Source: Fulvivirga ulvae (GTDB lineage Bacteria > Bacteroidota > Bacteroidia > Cytophagales > Cyclobacteriaceae). From it: 64,000 nucleotides of DNA. Under the pieces are notes generated by a model. It was given only the letters and a program-made list of their open reading frames with translations, ran no database searches and was not told the DNA's origin. Below, in pieces: positions 15,760-24,794 of this stretch. Position 1 is the first letter of the stretch; the number at the start of each line of letters is the position of its first letter. Both the position numbers and the translations under genes were made by a program. Location: positions 62,001 through 126,000 of the forward strand of contig NZ_CP089981.1 of assembly GCF_021389975.1 (NCBI RefSeq), written 5' to 3'.

Positions 15760-16182
15760 TTTTTCACTTCTGTATTAAGGTTTTATTCTCCCAATGTGTG
15801 CTTGTATGCAAGGGCGTGGTTTCTGTTGGCCTATTTCACCTTCATTTTTAACACTTAACACACTGAGTGCACATCTGACCTCAAGTGGTTATTTCATTTT
15901 TCGATGGACAAACCAGAGTAGGGTTCTGTCGGGGGACAGAACCGAGACTGGGGTAAGGTTCGTTCCCGATTAGTCGCCCTCGTTCTGTCAGGGGACAGAA
16001 CGAGGGGAGATTCGGTTTGTCTGGGGACAAACCGGGGAATGAGAAAAACCGGAGAATGAGGGTGCAGAGGCTGATAATTGTTAACGCCGGGAAGGCCATT
16101 AAATCGTATCAATATTTGATGAATTAGGTCAAATAGAATAGCCCGCCATAAAGTAACTTTATTCGCTTAAAAATGTGATGAT
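15760..16182. other. Intergenic region carrying a hairpin cluster
   Basis: These 423 bp contain no gene. Minus-strand frames at 15881-16112 simply translate the hairpin cluster listed at 15922-16034. A region of low GC at 16085-16175 probably contains the promoter for the CE2 gene. Confidence 0.5.
15922..16034. repeat. Cluster of three fixed-loop hairpins (REP family 2)
   Basis: Three perfect hairpins share the core GTC-NGGG-GAC but have different stems: GGTTCTGTC...GACAGAACC (15922-15943), CCTCGTTCTGTC...GACAGAACGAGG (15978-16005) and CGGTTTGTC...GACAAACCG (16013-16034). A fourth with yet another stem lies at 53401-53424. The third and fourth share the trailing GGGGA and an A-rich run. A lone GGACAAACC at 15906-15914 suggests a lost fourth arm on the left. 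Confidence 0.75.
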
Positions 16183-17274
16183 ATGCGCTATTGTATTCTA
16201 TTGTTTTTAATGGTATCCCTGCTTGCTTGTAACGAAAAAGAACAGGAAGAATCGAATTCTCTCAAAAATAACGAGGTCTCCCCTTATTTGTCTAACGGTC
16301 GGGTCGAATTGCTTGCCGATAGTACAATTGCCTTAATTGGTTCCGGCTCTTCTGTGGAATTTATGGCTGAGGGTGACTCGGTAAGTATTCATGCAAGGTC
16401 GAGGGAAGCATCCCATAGTTATATCGTGCTGGAAGTTGATGGCAAGTACATGGGGCGTTTCAGAGTTGGGCAGGATGATGAAATTATTCCGCTGAAGTTA
16501 GACAAAAAGCAATCCGCAATTGGGGTTTATAAGGCAACAGAGGCAGCTAATGGTACTGTTATATTTCTTGGGGCTGAAGCTCAAAAAATATCACCCATTG
16601 AAAAAAGCAGCAATGGATTCATTGAGTTTATTGGCAATTCGATCACATGTGGCATGGGTGCCGACACCACAGATTTACCCTGCGGATCGGGGGAATGGTT
16701 TGATCAGCACAATGCCTATCTGGCGTATGGGCCGCGGGTAGCCAGGGCGCTGAATGCCTCGTTTAAATTAAGTTCTTTTTCCGGTATCGGTATGTACAGA
16801 AACTGGAATGATGAAAATATTGACGAACCCATCATGCCGCAGGTTTATGAAAACCTGTACCTGAACACCGACAGCTCCAAAAAAGCCGATTTCACTGTGC
16901 ACCCTGATGTGGTAAGCATATGCCTGGGTACCAATGACCTGTCGGACGGTGATGGCGTAAAACCGAGATTGCCTTTTGATAAAGAAAAGTTTATTGGTAA
17001 CTACACGAAATTCGTAAAAACCATCTTCAGCCATTATCCGGATACCAAAGTGGCTTTATTAACCAGCCCGATGGTTTCCGGTGCAAAAGGTGATACCTTG
17101 ATGGCGTGCCTGAAGAAAGTCAAGGAAAACTTAGGTACAGATGCTGTATCAATTTTCGAATTTGCTGCGGTTTCCCCTACAGGATGTACCTGGCACCCTA
17201 TTATAGCAGAGCATAAGCAAATGGCAGAGCAGCTTGAGCCTTTTTTCAAAGACCTGCTCAATGATCAAGAGTGA
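16183..17274 (+). CDS. CE2-type acetyl-esterase lipoprotein (SGNH hydrolase)
   Basis: The product has 363 residues. MRYCILLFLMVSLLAC is a lipoprotein signal with Cys16. The N-terminal jelly-roll (about 35-135) precedes the SGNH domain: FIEFIGNSITCG holds the nucleophile Ser153, SICLGTNDLSDG the block III Asn, and GCTWHPIIAEH the catalytic His. CE2 enzymes remove acetyl groups from C6 of mannose or xylose in plant glycans. As the second gene of the locus it fits deacetylation of acetylated gluco- or galactomannan at the cell surface or in the periplasm. Confidence 0.85.
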   Translation: MRYCILLFLMVSLLACNEKEQEESNSLKNNEVSPYLSNGRVELLADSTIALIGSGSSVEFMAEGDSVSIHARSREASHSYIVLEVDGKYMGRFRVGQDDEIIPLKLDKKQSAIGVYKATEAANGTVIFLGAEAQKISPIEKSSNGFIEFIGNSITCGMGADTTDLPCGSGEWFDQHNAYLAYGPRVARALNASFKLSSFSGIGMYRNWNDENIDEPIMPQVYENLYLNTDSSKKADFTVHPDVVSICLGTNDLSDGDGVKPRLPFDKEKFIGNYTKFVKTIFSHYPDTKVALLTSPMVSGAKGDTLMACLKKVKENLGTDAVSIFEFAAVSPTGCTWHPIIAEHKQMAEQLEPFFKDLLNDQE

Positions 17275-17439
17275 TGCTATATTTGGATACAGGCATGGGT
17301 TTATTTAAACAGGACTGTTTTTTGGCTCACCTCTCCCCTATGCCAGGCCATGATAGGTTAGTTAAAAAGGAGAGTGCCAGATACCGGCATCCAACAACTG
17401 GTAAGCAGCCTCTTTTAAAGTAAATTGAAATATTGAGAT

Positions 17440-18822
17440 ATGAACAAGATTAAATATTGCACTTTAATTATTCTGTTATTGGCAGCTAACACTTCTTTTT
17501 CTAATGTAACCTTACCCGCGTTTTTTTCAGACCACATGGTGCTACAACAAAACGCTGAAGTAAAGCTTTGGGGGTGGGGCAACCCTATGGAAGAAATTAC
17601 GGTCACTACAAGCTGGGACACTGCAGAAGTCAAAACAAAAGCAGACAGGCATGCCAACTGGCAAGTACTGCTCAAAACACCCAAAGCAGGAGGCCCTTAT
17701 ACGATCACTATTAAGGGCTATAACCAGGTGATCCTTACCGACATTTTAATCGGAGAAGTTTGGCTCTGCTCCGGGCAGTCTAATATGGAATGGACCCCCT
17801 CGTCGGGAATAACCAATGGTGAAGAAGCCATCAAAAACGCTGACCAGCCCGAGATACGCTTTTTTAATGTGGTTAAAAACAGTGCAGAAAATCCGCAACT
17901 TGATCTTAAGGGTGAATGGCAGGTCTGCACACCAAACACCATGCAGTATTCCAGTGCTGTAGCATATTTCTTTGGCAAAAAACTTCACGAAAACCTGAAT
18001 GTACCTATCGGCCTGGTCAACTCCAGTTGGGGCGGAACCCCGGCCGAAACATGGATGCCGCAGGAAGTGATCCATGCGGATAAAACACTTGACGAAGCCT
18101 CCAAAAAATTAGGCGCCGACGTATGGTGCCCCAGTGAGCCGGGCAGAACGTATAATGCCATGATCGCTCCTTTAATCGGCTTTAAAGTAGCAGGCGTTAT
18201 CTGGTACCAGGGAGAAACCAATACAGGCAATGCGGATACTTATCAGCACACCTTTTCTGCATTGATCCAGTCATGGAGAAATAACTGGGGTCAGGAGTTT
18301 CCGTTTTATTATGCCCAAATAGCACCTTTTGAATATGGTGCGCCCGAGATTGGGGTAAAGGTGCGGGATGCTCAGAGACGCACATTAGCAGTGCCCCATA
18401 CCGGCATGGTGATGACCAGCGACATTTGTACTACGGATGACATCCACCCCAGAAATAAGCTGGATGTTGGGCTAAGGTTTGCCAATATCGCTCTCAAAAA
18501 TCACTATCAGACCATGCAAGGCATAGTAGAAGGCCCTTTACTGGATTCTGTATCCTTTAAAGGCAAAAAGGCTTATGTGTATTTTAAAAATTCCGAAGGC
18601 CTTTATCTCAAAACAAAAGACACTCTTTTTGAAGTTGCAGGCGCTGATAAGGTGTTTCACAAAGCTAAAGGAGCTTTAAAGAAAAATATGTTTATCGTCT
18701 CTTCTGATAAAGTAAGTAATCCTAAATATGTACGGTATGCTTGGGGCAACACGAGTATATCCAACATTTTCAACCAGGCCCACCTGCCTGCTTCAAGTTT
18801 TACGACAGAAAAGCCTGAGTAA
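17440..18822 (+). CDS. Sialate-O-acetylesterase-like carbohydrate esterase (SASA)
   Basis: The product has 460 residues with a signal peptide (MNKIKYCTLIILLLAANTSF). The SASA pattern is clear: FFSDHMVLQQ near the N-terminus, VWLCSGQSNMEW with the nucleophile Ser at about 114, VIWYQGETNTGNA, and DDIHPRNKLDVG with the Asp/His pair. Despite the family name, members in glycan loci of Bacteroidota deacetylate plant polysaccharides. Here it follows CE2 and precedes GH3, GH5 and GH27, so a second mannan or glucomannan acetyl-esterase is likely, with a different position specificity. Confidence 0.85.
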   Translation: MNKIKYCTLIILLLAANTSFSNVTLPAFFSDHMVLQQNAEVKLWGWGNPMEEITVTTSWDTAEVKTKADRHANWQVLLKTPKAGGPYTITIKGYNQVILTDILIGEVWLCSGQSNMEWTPSSGITNGEEAIKNADQPEIRFFNVVKNSAENPQLDLKGEWQVCTPNTMQYSSAVAYFFGKKLHENLNVPIGLVNSSWGGTPAETWMPQEVIHADKTLDEASKKLGADVWCPSEPGRTYNAMIAPLIGFKVAGVIWYQGETNTGNADTYQHTFSALIQSWRNNWGQEFPFYYAQIAPFEYGAPEIGVKVRDAQRRTLAVPHTGMVMTSDICTTDDIHPRNKLDVGLRFANIALKNHYQTMQGIVEGPLLDSVSFKGKKAYVYFKNSEGLYLKTKDTLFEVAGADKVFHKAKGALKKNMFIVSSDKVSNPKYVRYAWGNTSISNIFNQAHLPASSFTTEKPE

Positions 18823-18905
18823 ATGTGCCTAATGCAATTTGAAGGACATTTACCGGGTGAAAATTAGAGCTTTCGAATGGTGAACTGAAAAAATTCAACC
18901 GCAAA

Positions 18906-21122
18906 ATGGAACTACAGCAAAACACCTCCACAGACCAGAAAGTAGAATCGCTCCTGGCCATCATGACCATTGAAGAAAAAGTGGGGCAAATGAACCAATA
19001 TAATGGTTTTTGGGAAGTAACAGGCCCATCCCAAAAGGAGGATAAGGCCAGAAAATATGAGCACCTACGGAAAAGCTGGGTAGGCTCCATGTTATCGGTA
19101 CGGGGCGCAAAAGAAGTTCGTGCTGTTCAGAAAATTGCCGTTGAGGAAACACGGTTAGGTATTCCGCTTATTATAGGCTTTGATGTTATCCATGGCTACA
19201 AAACCTTAAGCCCCATACCACTCGCAGAAGCAGCAAGCTGGGACATGGAAGCTATTCAGAAATCCGCTTCGGTGGCTGCCGCAGAGGCTGCTGCCTCAGG
19301 TATCAACTGGACATTCGGGCCCATGGTAGATATCTCCAGGGATGCGCGATGGGGACGGGTGATGGAAGGTGCTGGGGAAGACCCTTTTCTGGGCAGCAAA
19401 GTGGCTGTAGCCCGTGTAAAAGGTTTTCAGGGAGAAGACCTGTCAGCCGTAAACACCATTGCGGCTTGCGCCAAGCATTTTGCAGCTTATGGTTTTGTAG
19501 AAGCCGGAAAAGAATATAACACGGCAGACATAGGCACTTCCACTTTACACAACATGGCCTTACCTCCCTTTAAGGCCGCTGTAGAAGCCGGAGTACGGAC
19601 TTTGATGAATTCTTTTAATGAACTTAATGGCATCCCCCTTACCGGCCACACCTACCTGCAACGGGATATCCTGAAGGGCGAATGGGGCTTCAACGGTTTC
19701 GTGGTATCCGATTGGGCATCTATCGCCGAAATGATCCCCTGGGGCCACGCCAAAGACAAACGGGAAGCCGCAAAAATAGCGGTTACCGCCGGCTCCGACA
19801 TGGATATGGAGGGCTTTGTATATGTGGAAGAACTTGCAGGCCTGGTTAGAGACGGGATTATAGAAGAAGCATTAATTGACGATGTGATCAGAAGGATCCT
19901 TCGTTTAAAATTTGAATTAGGTCTTTTTGATGACCCTTACAAATATTGTGATGAAGTCCGCGAAAAAGAGGTTATAGGAAGCAAAGCAAACAGGGAGGCC
20001 GTTCTGGATATAGCCAAAAAGTCCATTGTACTTCTGAAGAATGAAAACCATTTGCTTCCATTAAGGAAGGAGGGACAAAAAATAGCTCTGATCGGCCCGT
20101 TGGTAGCAGATAAAAACAGTCCTTTAGGAAGCTGGAGAATTGCATCAGATGACCATACGGCAGTTTCTGTGCTGGAAGGTATGCAGGAATATACCGGCAA
20201 CTCCCTGGTTTATAAAAAAGGGGCTGAACTCACCATAGGAGAAACTGCCTTCACCCAGGAAACGATCATTAATGAGACAGACAAGTCTGGCTTCGATGAA
20301 GCGATAGAAGCCGCCCGGGAGGCAGATGTGGTGGTTATGGTTTTAGGGGAGCATGGCTTTCAGACAGGTGAAGGCAGGAGTAGGACGAATCTTCAATTAC
20401 CAGGGGTGCAACAGGAGCTGCTGGAGGCAGTTTACAAAGTGAACCCCAACATCGTTTTGGTATTAAACAATGGCAGGCCGTTAGCGATCACCTGGGCACA
20501 CGAGCACATTCCCGCTATAGTGGAAGCCTGGCAACTGGGCACCGAATCAGGACGGGCCATCGCTCAGGTACTTTATGGTGATTATAACCCCAGTGGAAAG
20601 CTACCTATGACTTTCCCCAGGAACGTCGGTCAGGTGCCCATTTACTATAACAGAAAAAATACGGGCAGGCCTTTTCCCAATAGCGATGATCCTCAAAACG
20701 TATTTTGGACTCATTACAGCGACGTAGACAATTCACCCTTGTACCCCTTTGGCTATGGATTGAGCTATACTCAGTTTTCATACAACAATTTAAAGTTAGA
20801 CAGACATACTACGGAGATTGGCGGTAAAATAGAAGTTGCTGTAGAATTAACTAATACCGGTGACAGGGATGGAAAGGAAGTGGCCCAGCTTTATGTTCGG
20901 GATCTCGTGGGCAGTGTAACCCGGCCAGTCAGGGAGCTTAAGGGTTTCGAATTAGTAGAATTGAAAGCCGGTGAAACGAAAACGATCCGGTTTACCCTGG
21001 ATCACTCCTCACTCGGATTTTATAATAACGACGGCCGGTATGTGGTTGAGCCGGGAGATTTTAAAGTGTTTGTGGGGGGCGATTCAAATGCCACACTCTC
21101 AGCAGATTTTAGTTTACATTAA
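18906..21122 (+). CDS. GH3 beta-glucosidase/beta-mannosidase-like enzyme
   Basis: The product has 738 residues, the BglX type with an alpha/beta barrel, an alpha/beta sandwich and a C-terminal fibronectin-III-like domain (residues about 650-738). The barrel has IPLIIGFDVIHGYKT, ISRDARWGRVMEGAGEDPFL and GFVVSDWAS, with the nucleophile Asp269. Relatives release glucose (some mannose) from non-reducing ends. Unlike most BglX proteins it has no signal peptide at the ATG at 18906, and no start exists upstream before a stop. It is either cytoplasmic, acting on imported glucomannan fragments, or exported in an unrecognised way. Confidence 0.9.
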   Translation: MELQQNTSTDQKVESLLAIMTIEEKVGQMNQYNGFWEVTGPSQKEDKARKYEHLRKSWVGSMLSVRGAKEVRAVQKIAVEETRLGIPLIIGFDVIHGYKTLSPIPLAEAASWDMEAIQKSASVAAAEAAASGINWTFGPMVDISRDARWGRVMEGAGEDPFLGSKVAVARVKGFQGEDLSAVNTIAACAKHFAAYGFVEAGKEYNTADIGTSTLHNMALPPFKAAVEAGVRTLMNSFNELNGIPLTGHTYLQRDILKGEWGFNGFVVSDWASIAEMIPWGHAKDKREAAKIAVTAGSDMDMEGFVYVEELAGLVRDGIIEEALIDDVIRRILRLKFELGLFDDPYKYCDEVREKEVIGSKANREAVLDIAKKSIVLLKNENHLLPLRKEGQKIALIGPLVADKNSPLGSWRIASDDHTAVSVLEGMQEYTGNSLVYKKGAELTIGETAFTQETIINETDKSGFDEAIEAAREADVVVMVLGEHGFQTGEGRSRTNLQLPGVQQELLEAVYKVNPNIVLVLNNGRPLAITWAHEHIPAIVEAWQLGTESGRAIAQVLYGDYNPSGKLPMTFPRNVGQVPIYYNRKNTGRPFPNSDDPQNVFWTHYSDVDNSPLYPFGYGLSYTQFSYNNLKLDRHTTEIGGKIEVAVELTNTGDRDGKEVAQLYVRDLVGSVTRPVRELKGFELVELKAGETKTIRFTLDHSSLGFYNNDGRYVVEPGDFKVFVGGDSNATLSADFSLH

Positions 21123-21132
21123 ATATATTTTT

Positions 21133-22137
21133 ATGAAGTTATCAGGTATTAAAGTGCTAATCACCTTCATCTTTATTTTGGGTGCATCTTCCGTATTTGC
21201 CCAGGAGCTGGACAGAATACGGGTAGTTAATAACAATTTTGTGAAAGCAGATGGCAAGCTCATTGTTTTCAGAGGTTACAGTACAAGCGATCCCGATAAG
21301 CTGGAAAGTCAGGGGTACTGGAACAAGGCTTATTTCAAAGAAATAAAAGCATGGGGCGCCAACATAGTACGCTTTCCTATTCACCCCCCTGCATGGAGTA
21401 AACGCGGCAAAGAAAATTACCTCAAGCTGCTTGACCAGGGCATCCAGTGGGCCGGAGACCTGGGTATGTACGTCATTATCGACTGGCATAGTATAGGCAA
21501 CTTAAGAACAGAGATGTACCAGGATGATATTTACGACACTGACCTCAAGCAGACCTATGATTTTTGGCGAACCATAGGCACTAAATATGGCAAGAACCCT
21601 GTAGTAGCCTTTTATGAGCTATATAATGAGCCTACAACTTATAATAACACCCTTGGAACGGCCACATGGGAGCAATGGAAGGTGCTGAATGAGGAAATGA
21701 TAACTATAGTAAGGGCCAACGGAGGCGAAGGCATACCACTTGTAGCAGGCTTCAACTGGGCTTATGACCTGACTCCGGTTAAGGAAAACCCGATCGAGGC
21801 AGAAGGCGTTGCTTATGTAAGCCATCCCTACCCTCAAAAAAGAGAAGCACCCTGGGAAGATAAGTGGACGGCTGACTGGGGATTTGTAAAAGAAAAATAC
21901 CCGGTGATCTTAACGGAAATAGGCTTCTGCGGCCCTGAAGACCCTGGCGCGCACAGGCCGGTAATAAGCGATGAAACCTACGGAGAGGCCATCACCAATT
22001 ATTGTGACCAAAGGGATATATCCTATGTAGTCTGGGTATTTGACCAGCAATGGGCACCGAGGCTTTACACTGATGACAAATACACTCCTTCCCGGCACGG
22101 GAAATTCTTCAAGAAGAAGTTGAATAGTTATAAATAA
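21133..22137 (+). CDS. GH5 glycoside hydrolase (endo-glucanase/mannanase type)
   Basis: The ATG at 21133 gives 334 residues with a signal peptide ending VFAQ. The barrel shows VRFPIHPPAW, MYVIIDWHS, FYELYNEPT with acid/base Glu166, VSHPYPQ and VILTEIGF with nucleophile Glu262: the full GH5 set. The subfamily is not clear by eye; it is closer to endo-glucanase-like GH5 than to GH5_7. In a mannan locus it could cut glucosyl positions in glucomannan. It starts 10 bp after GH3 and ends before a strong bidirectional terminator. Confidence 0.85.
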   Translation: MKLSGIKVLITFIFILGASSVFAQELDRIRVVNNNFVKADGKLIVFRGYSTSDPDKLESQGYWNKAYFKEIKAWGANIVRFPIHPPAWSKRGKENYLKLLDQGIQWAGDLGMYVIIDWHSIGNLRTEMYQDDIYDTDLKQTYDFWRTIGTKYGKNPVVAFYELYNEPTTYNNTLGTATWEQWKVLNEEMITIVRANGGEGIPLVAGFNWAYDLTPVKENPIEAEGVAYVSHPYPQKREAPWEDKWTADWGFVKEKYPVILTEIGFCGPEDPGAHRPVISDETYGEAITNYCDQRDISYVVWVFDQQWAPRLYTDDKYTPSRHGKFFKKKLNSYK

Positions 22138-22154
22138 ATATAATTTTAACAAAT

Positions 22155-22188
22155 AACCCTCCAAGGGTTTTGGAACCCTTGGAGGGTT
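22155..22188. terminator. Bidirectional terminator between GH5 and GH27
   Basis: AACCCTCCAAGGGTT (22155-22169), loop TTGG, then AACCCTTGGAGGGTT (22174-22188): a perfect 15-bp stem placed between two convergent genes. Confidence 0.85.
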
Positions 22189-22202
22189 GAAAGAAATGTA
22201 AA

Positions 22203-23402
22203 TCAATCCAGCCTGACCATCAACACATCGTGTACACCGATGGTGGCTTTAAGTTTGTTTTTTGTGTTTTTCAATTTTTTGTGATTGAATAAATCCTTTA
22301 CCTGATAAGTTTTTTCCTTAGTATTTAACCTCTTACCGGTTTCAGCATCGGTAATTGTATGTTCACTCCAGTCGAAGCTTAGTTCGGCGGGTTTTTCATT
22401 CATGTTAACAAAAGTCATCGCCCAGGAGCCGTTGGCCAGTGGTTTAGCCCAAATTTCAATATTACCATCATTGGCAACGCGAAACCCCTGAATGCCGAGA
22501 GAGTCCTGATTTACCCCGATCACTTCTTTGTTCGTAAGCGTTTTTATAGTCTCTTCAGTTGCTGAGCGCAGATCATTGCCCATGATGAGTGGCGATGCCA
22601 GCAGGCTCCACATGGCAAAATGGCTCCTGTCTTCGGCGGCTGTCATACCATTTCCCACTTCCATCATATCAAAATCATTCCAGTGATCGGGACCTGTAGC
22701 CGATCTGATGTTTTCATGCATGTTAATGATCTTCCACACTCCCCATGATGACCACGTACCGTGATTGTCCTCACAGTCCCAGCAATTGGAGATGTCTCCC
22801 GAAATACGCCACATGTGGCCAACTTCCTGCGCCCAATTCCAAGGCTCGTTGTCACCCCACTCGCAAATGCTGAACACAACAGGTCTTCCGGCTTTGGCCA
22901 GAGCATCCCTCATAGTTATGTAAGCACCTTCACCATTTAGTTTTTCAGTATTGCACCAATCATACTTCAGGAAATCAATATCCCATGAAGCATAAAGGCG
23001 GGCATCCTGGTATTCATACCCCCGACTACCGGGATAACCGGCGCAGGTTTCAGAGCCTGCACAGTTATATAAGCCAAATTTCAACCCTTTGGAGTGGACA
23101 TACGCTGCCAATGCTTTCATTCCACCGGGAAATTTTTCAGGGTCAGCAACCAGGTTACCATTAGCATCCCGTTCTTTGGCCATCCATCCGTCATCCAGCA
23201 CAATGTACTCGTATCCTGCATCTTTGAGTCCCAGCTCTACAAACTTATCAGCAATGTCCTTTACCAACTGTTCGTTGATATCAGTGGCGAATGTATTCCA
23301 ACTGTTCCATCCCATGGGAGGTGTTGGCGCAAGCCCTTCGAACTTTTGAGCCTGCAGGTTAAGGGATAAGAGAATAAATGCGGCAACTATTAATTGTTTC
23401 AT
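22203..23402 (-). CDS. GH27 alpha-galactosidase
   Basis: The product has 399 residues with a signal peptide ending LNLQAQ. Typical GH27 blocks are present: TPPMGWNSWNTF, YIVLDDGWMA, FGLYNCAGSETCAGYPGS, FLKYDWCN with nucleophile Asp148, and WRISGDISNCW with acid/base Asp203. It removes alpha-1,6-galactosyl side groups from galactomannan. It lies at the 3' end of the minus-strand SusCD-SGBP run but is separated from the SGBP gene by 313 bp, so it may have its own promoter. Confidence 0.92.
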   Translation of the reverse strand: MKQLIVAAFILLSLNLQAQKFEGLAPTPPMGWNSWNTFATDINEQLVKDIADKFVELGLKDAGYEYIVLDDGWMAKERDANGNLVADPEKFPGGMKALAAYVHSKGLKFGLYNCAGSETCAGYPGSRGYEYQDARLYASWDIDFLKYDWCNTEKLNGEGAYITMRDALAKAGRPVVFSICEWGDNEPWNWAQEVGHMWRISGDISNCWDCEDNHGTWSSWGVWKIINMHENIRSATGPDHWNDFDMMEVGNGMTAAEDRSHFAMWSLLASPLIMGNDLRSATEETIKTLTNKEVIGVNQDSLGIQGFRVANDGNIEIWAKPLANGSWAMTFVNMNEKPAELSFDWSEHTITDAETGKRLNTKEKTYQVKDLFNHKKLKNTKNKLKATIGVHDVLMVRLD

Positions 23403-23715
23403 GTGTATGTGTATTTGTTTTTGGTAACATGGAATAACCCGGTATTAAGACCTGCTTTTCAACCCAATGTTCTTAATATTCATCTTTGGTCGCATGGCTT
23501 AGTCTAATGGTCATTTTATGTGTTAATTAAGTAAATAGCAAAAAGAAAAGAGTCATATCAGCAGCTGATTATCCGCCTGAATGACAGCAAAATTGCCCTT
23601 CAGGTGGGGATTCAGTATTCTGATTAACCAGATCAGGCTTCCGGAATCCCTAGCTTTCGACACAACTCTTTTCACAACATTTATGAAGAGTACTACTATT
23701 TATTATTGTAAGGTG
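23403..23715. other. Intergenic region between SGBP and GH27 genes
   Basis: These 313 bp contain no credible gene (a plus-strand frame at 23581-23817 is a shadow). A short stem CCTGAA...TTCAGG at 23577-23605 may end the SusCD-SGBP transcript. The AT-rich part at 23420-23560 may hold a promoter for GH27. Confidence 0.4.
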
Positions 23716-24768
23716 TTAGCGAATAAACATGACATCGTCAAGGTAAATGGTTTGATCGGTATCAGGCCCCTGAATCCTCCACGTCAACTGGTTCCACTCA
23801 GTGCCATTGGCCCATAATTTCAACTGATCAACAGGGATTCTGAAATAGGTCCATTCATTCGCAGGAACGGTAATCTTATTATAGTCATGAAAAGTATCCC
23901 ATCCATCCGGACTTTGCTGGGAAATGATATACAGGTCGAGATCAATCGATCCTCCTTTTACCCAAAAAGACAAGTATTTGAAGTTATCATTTGCTGTATT
24001 GGTCCACCCAAACCCAAAAACACTCCAGTTACCCGTCTCATACTTTTTGCCTACCGAAGCCGCACCAGACTTAAATACTTCCGTGCTAATTACGCCAGGC
24101 GCCCCCCAGGTAGCATCCTGGTAATCTGTAGCATAGTCATCAGTAAAAATCAGGAACGCTTTATCCCTGTTTACAAACACCTGCTCCGTATCTGTTACTC
24201 CTGTTGAATTTTCGACAGAAAGTGTAAATTCATTTAAATCACTGGCTGGCATCTGAATAACCAAAGAAGTGGCTGTTTGAGATAAAATGGTGATTTCTGT
24301 TGAGGTACCGGCAATTAAAACCCGCGAAACATCACTGAAATTTTTACCGGTCAAAGTGAGCTCCTCCCCTTCACTGAAGTTGTAATTAGAAACATCAGTT
24401 ATTACGGGGAACCCCAACACCTTAAAGGGCACTGAAAATTCCACGCCTTTTCCATTGGTAAAGATTATGTTCTGCTCACCGGTCAATGCGTCCTGCGGGA
24501 CTCTGAAAATAAAGGCCTGGTCCGTGTTGAGTGTCGGATTAATATAAACAGATGCACTATTACTGGAAAACACCACTGAAGTGATATTTCCCAGTCCGCT
24601 TCCTTTTAAGGTGAGGGTTTCACTAGCTACGCCCTCAATGGGAGTAATCTCACTAACCTGAGGGTTATCCGATGCACCGGCCGGAGCTGGTTCTTCCAAA
24701 TCACAGGCGTATAACAGTACAGATAAAAGCAGTACTACGGTTAAGGATGTATTTATATATTTTTTCAT
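23716..24768 (-). CDS. Surface glycan-binding lipoprotein with two IPT/TIG domains
   Basis: The product has 350 residues. It has a lipoprotein signal (VLLLSVLLYAC). Two IPT/TIG immunoglobulin-like repeats follow (VSEITPIEGVASETLTLKGS and ITDVSNYNFSEGEELTLTGK). The last 150 residues form a beta-rich, aromatic carbohydrate-binding-like domain ending TIYLDDVMFIR. This is the normal build of the SGBP that follows SusD in Bacteroidota glycan loci, with IPT domains as spacers and a C-terminal ligand domain. It starts 26 bp after SusD ends, so it is in the same operon. The ligand is presumed to be beta-mannan. Confidence 0.85.
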   Translation of the reverse strand: MKKYINTSLTVVLLLSVLLYACDLEEPAPAGASDNPQVSEITPIEGVASETLTLKGSGLGNITSVVFSSNSASVYINPTLNTDQAFIFRVPQDALTGEQNIIFTNGKGVEFSVPFKVLGFPVITDVSNYNFSEGEELTLTGKNFSDVSRVLIAGTSTEITILSQTATSLVIQMPASDLNEFTLSVENSTGVTDTEQVFVNRDKAFLIFTDDYATDYQDATWGAPGVISTEVFKSGAASVGKKYETGNWSVFGFGWTNTANDNFKYLSFWVKGGSIDLDLYIISQQSPDGWDTFHDYNKITVPANEWTYFRIPVDQLKLWANGTEWNQLTWRIQGPDTDQTIYLDDVMFIR

Positions 24769-24794
24769 GTCAGTATTTTATTATTCCGGAATAA

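Noticed and set aside
15881..16112. Two minus frames of 72 codons
   Set aside because: They translate the fixed-loop hairpin cluster and have no start region or relatives.
20971..21132. Upstream extension of the GH5 gene overlapping GH3
   Set aside because: It has no signal peptide at that start, whereas the ATG at 21133 gives a clean signal peptide and normal spacing.
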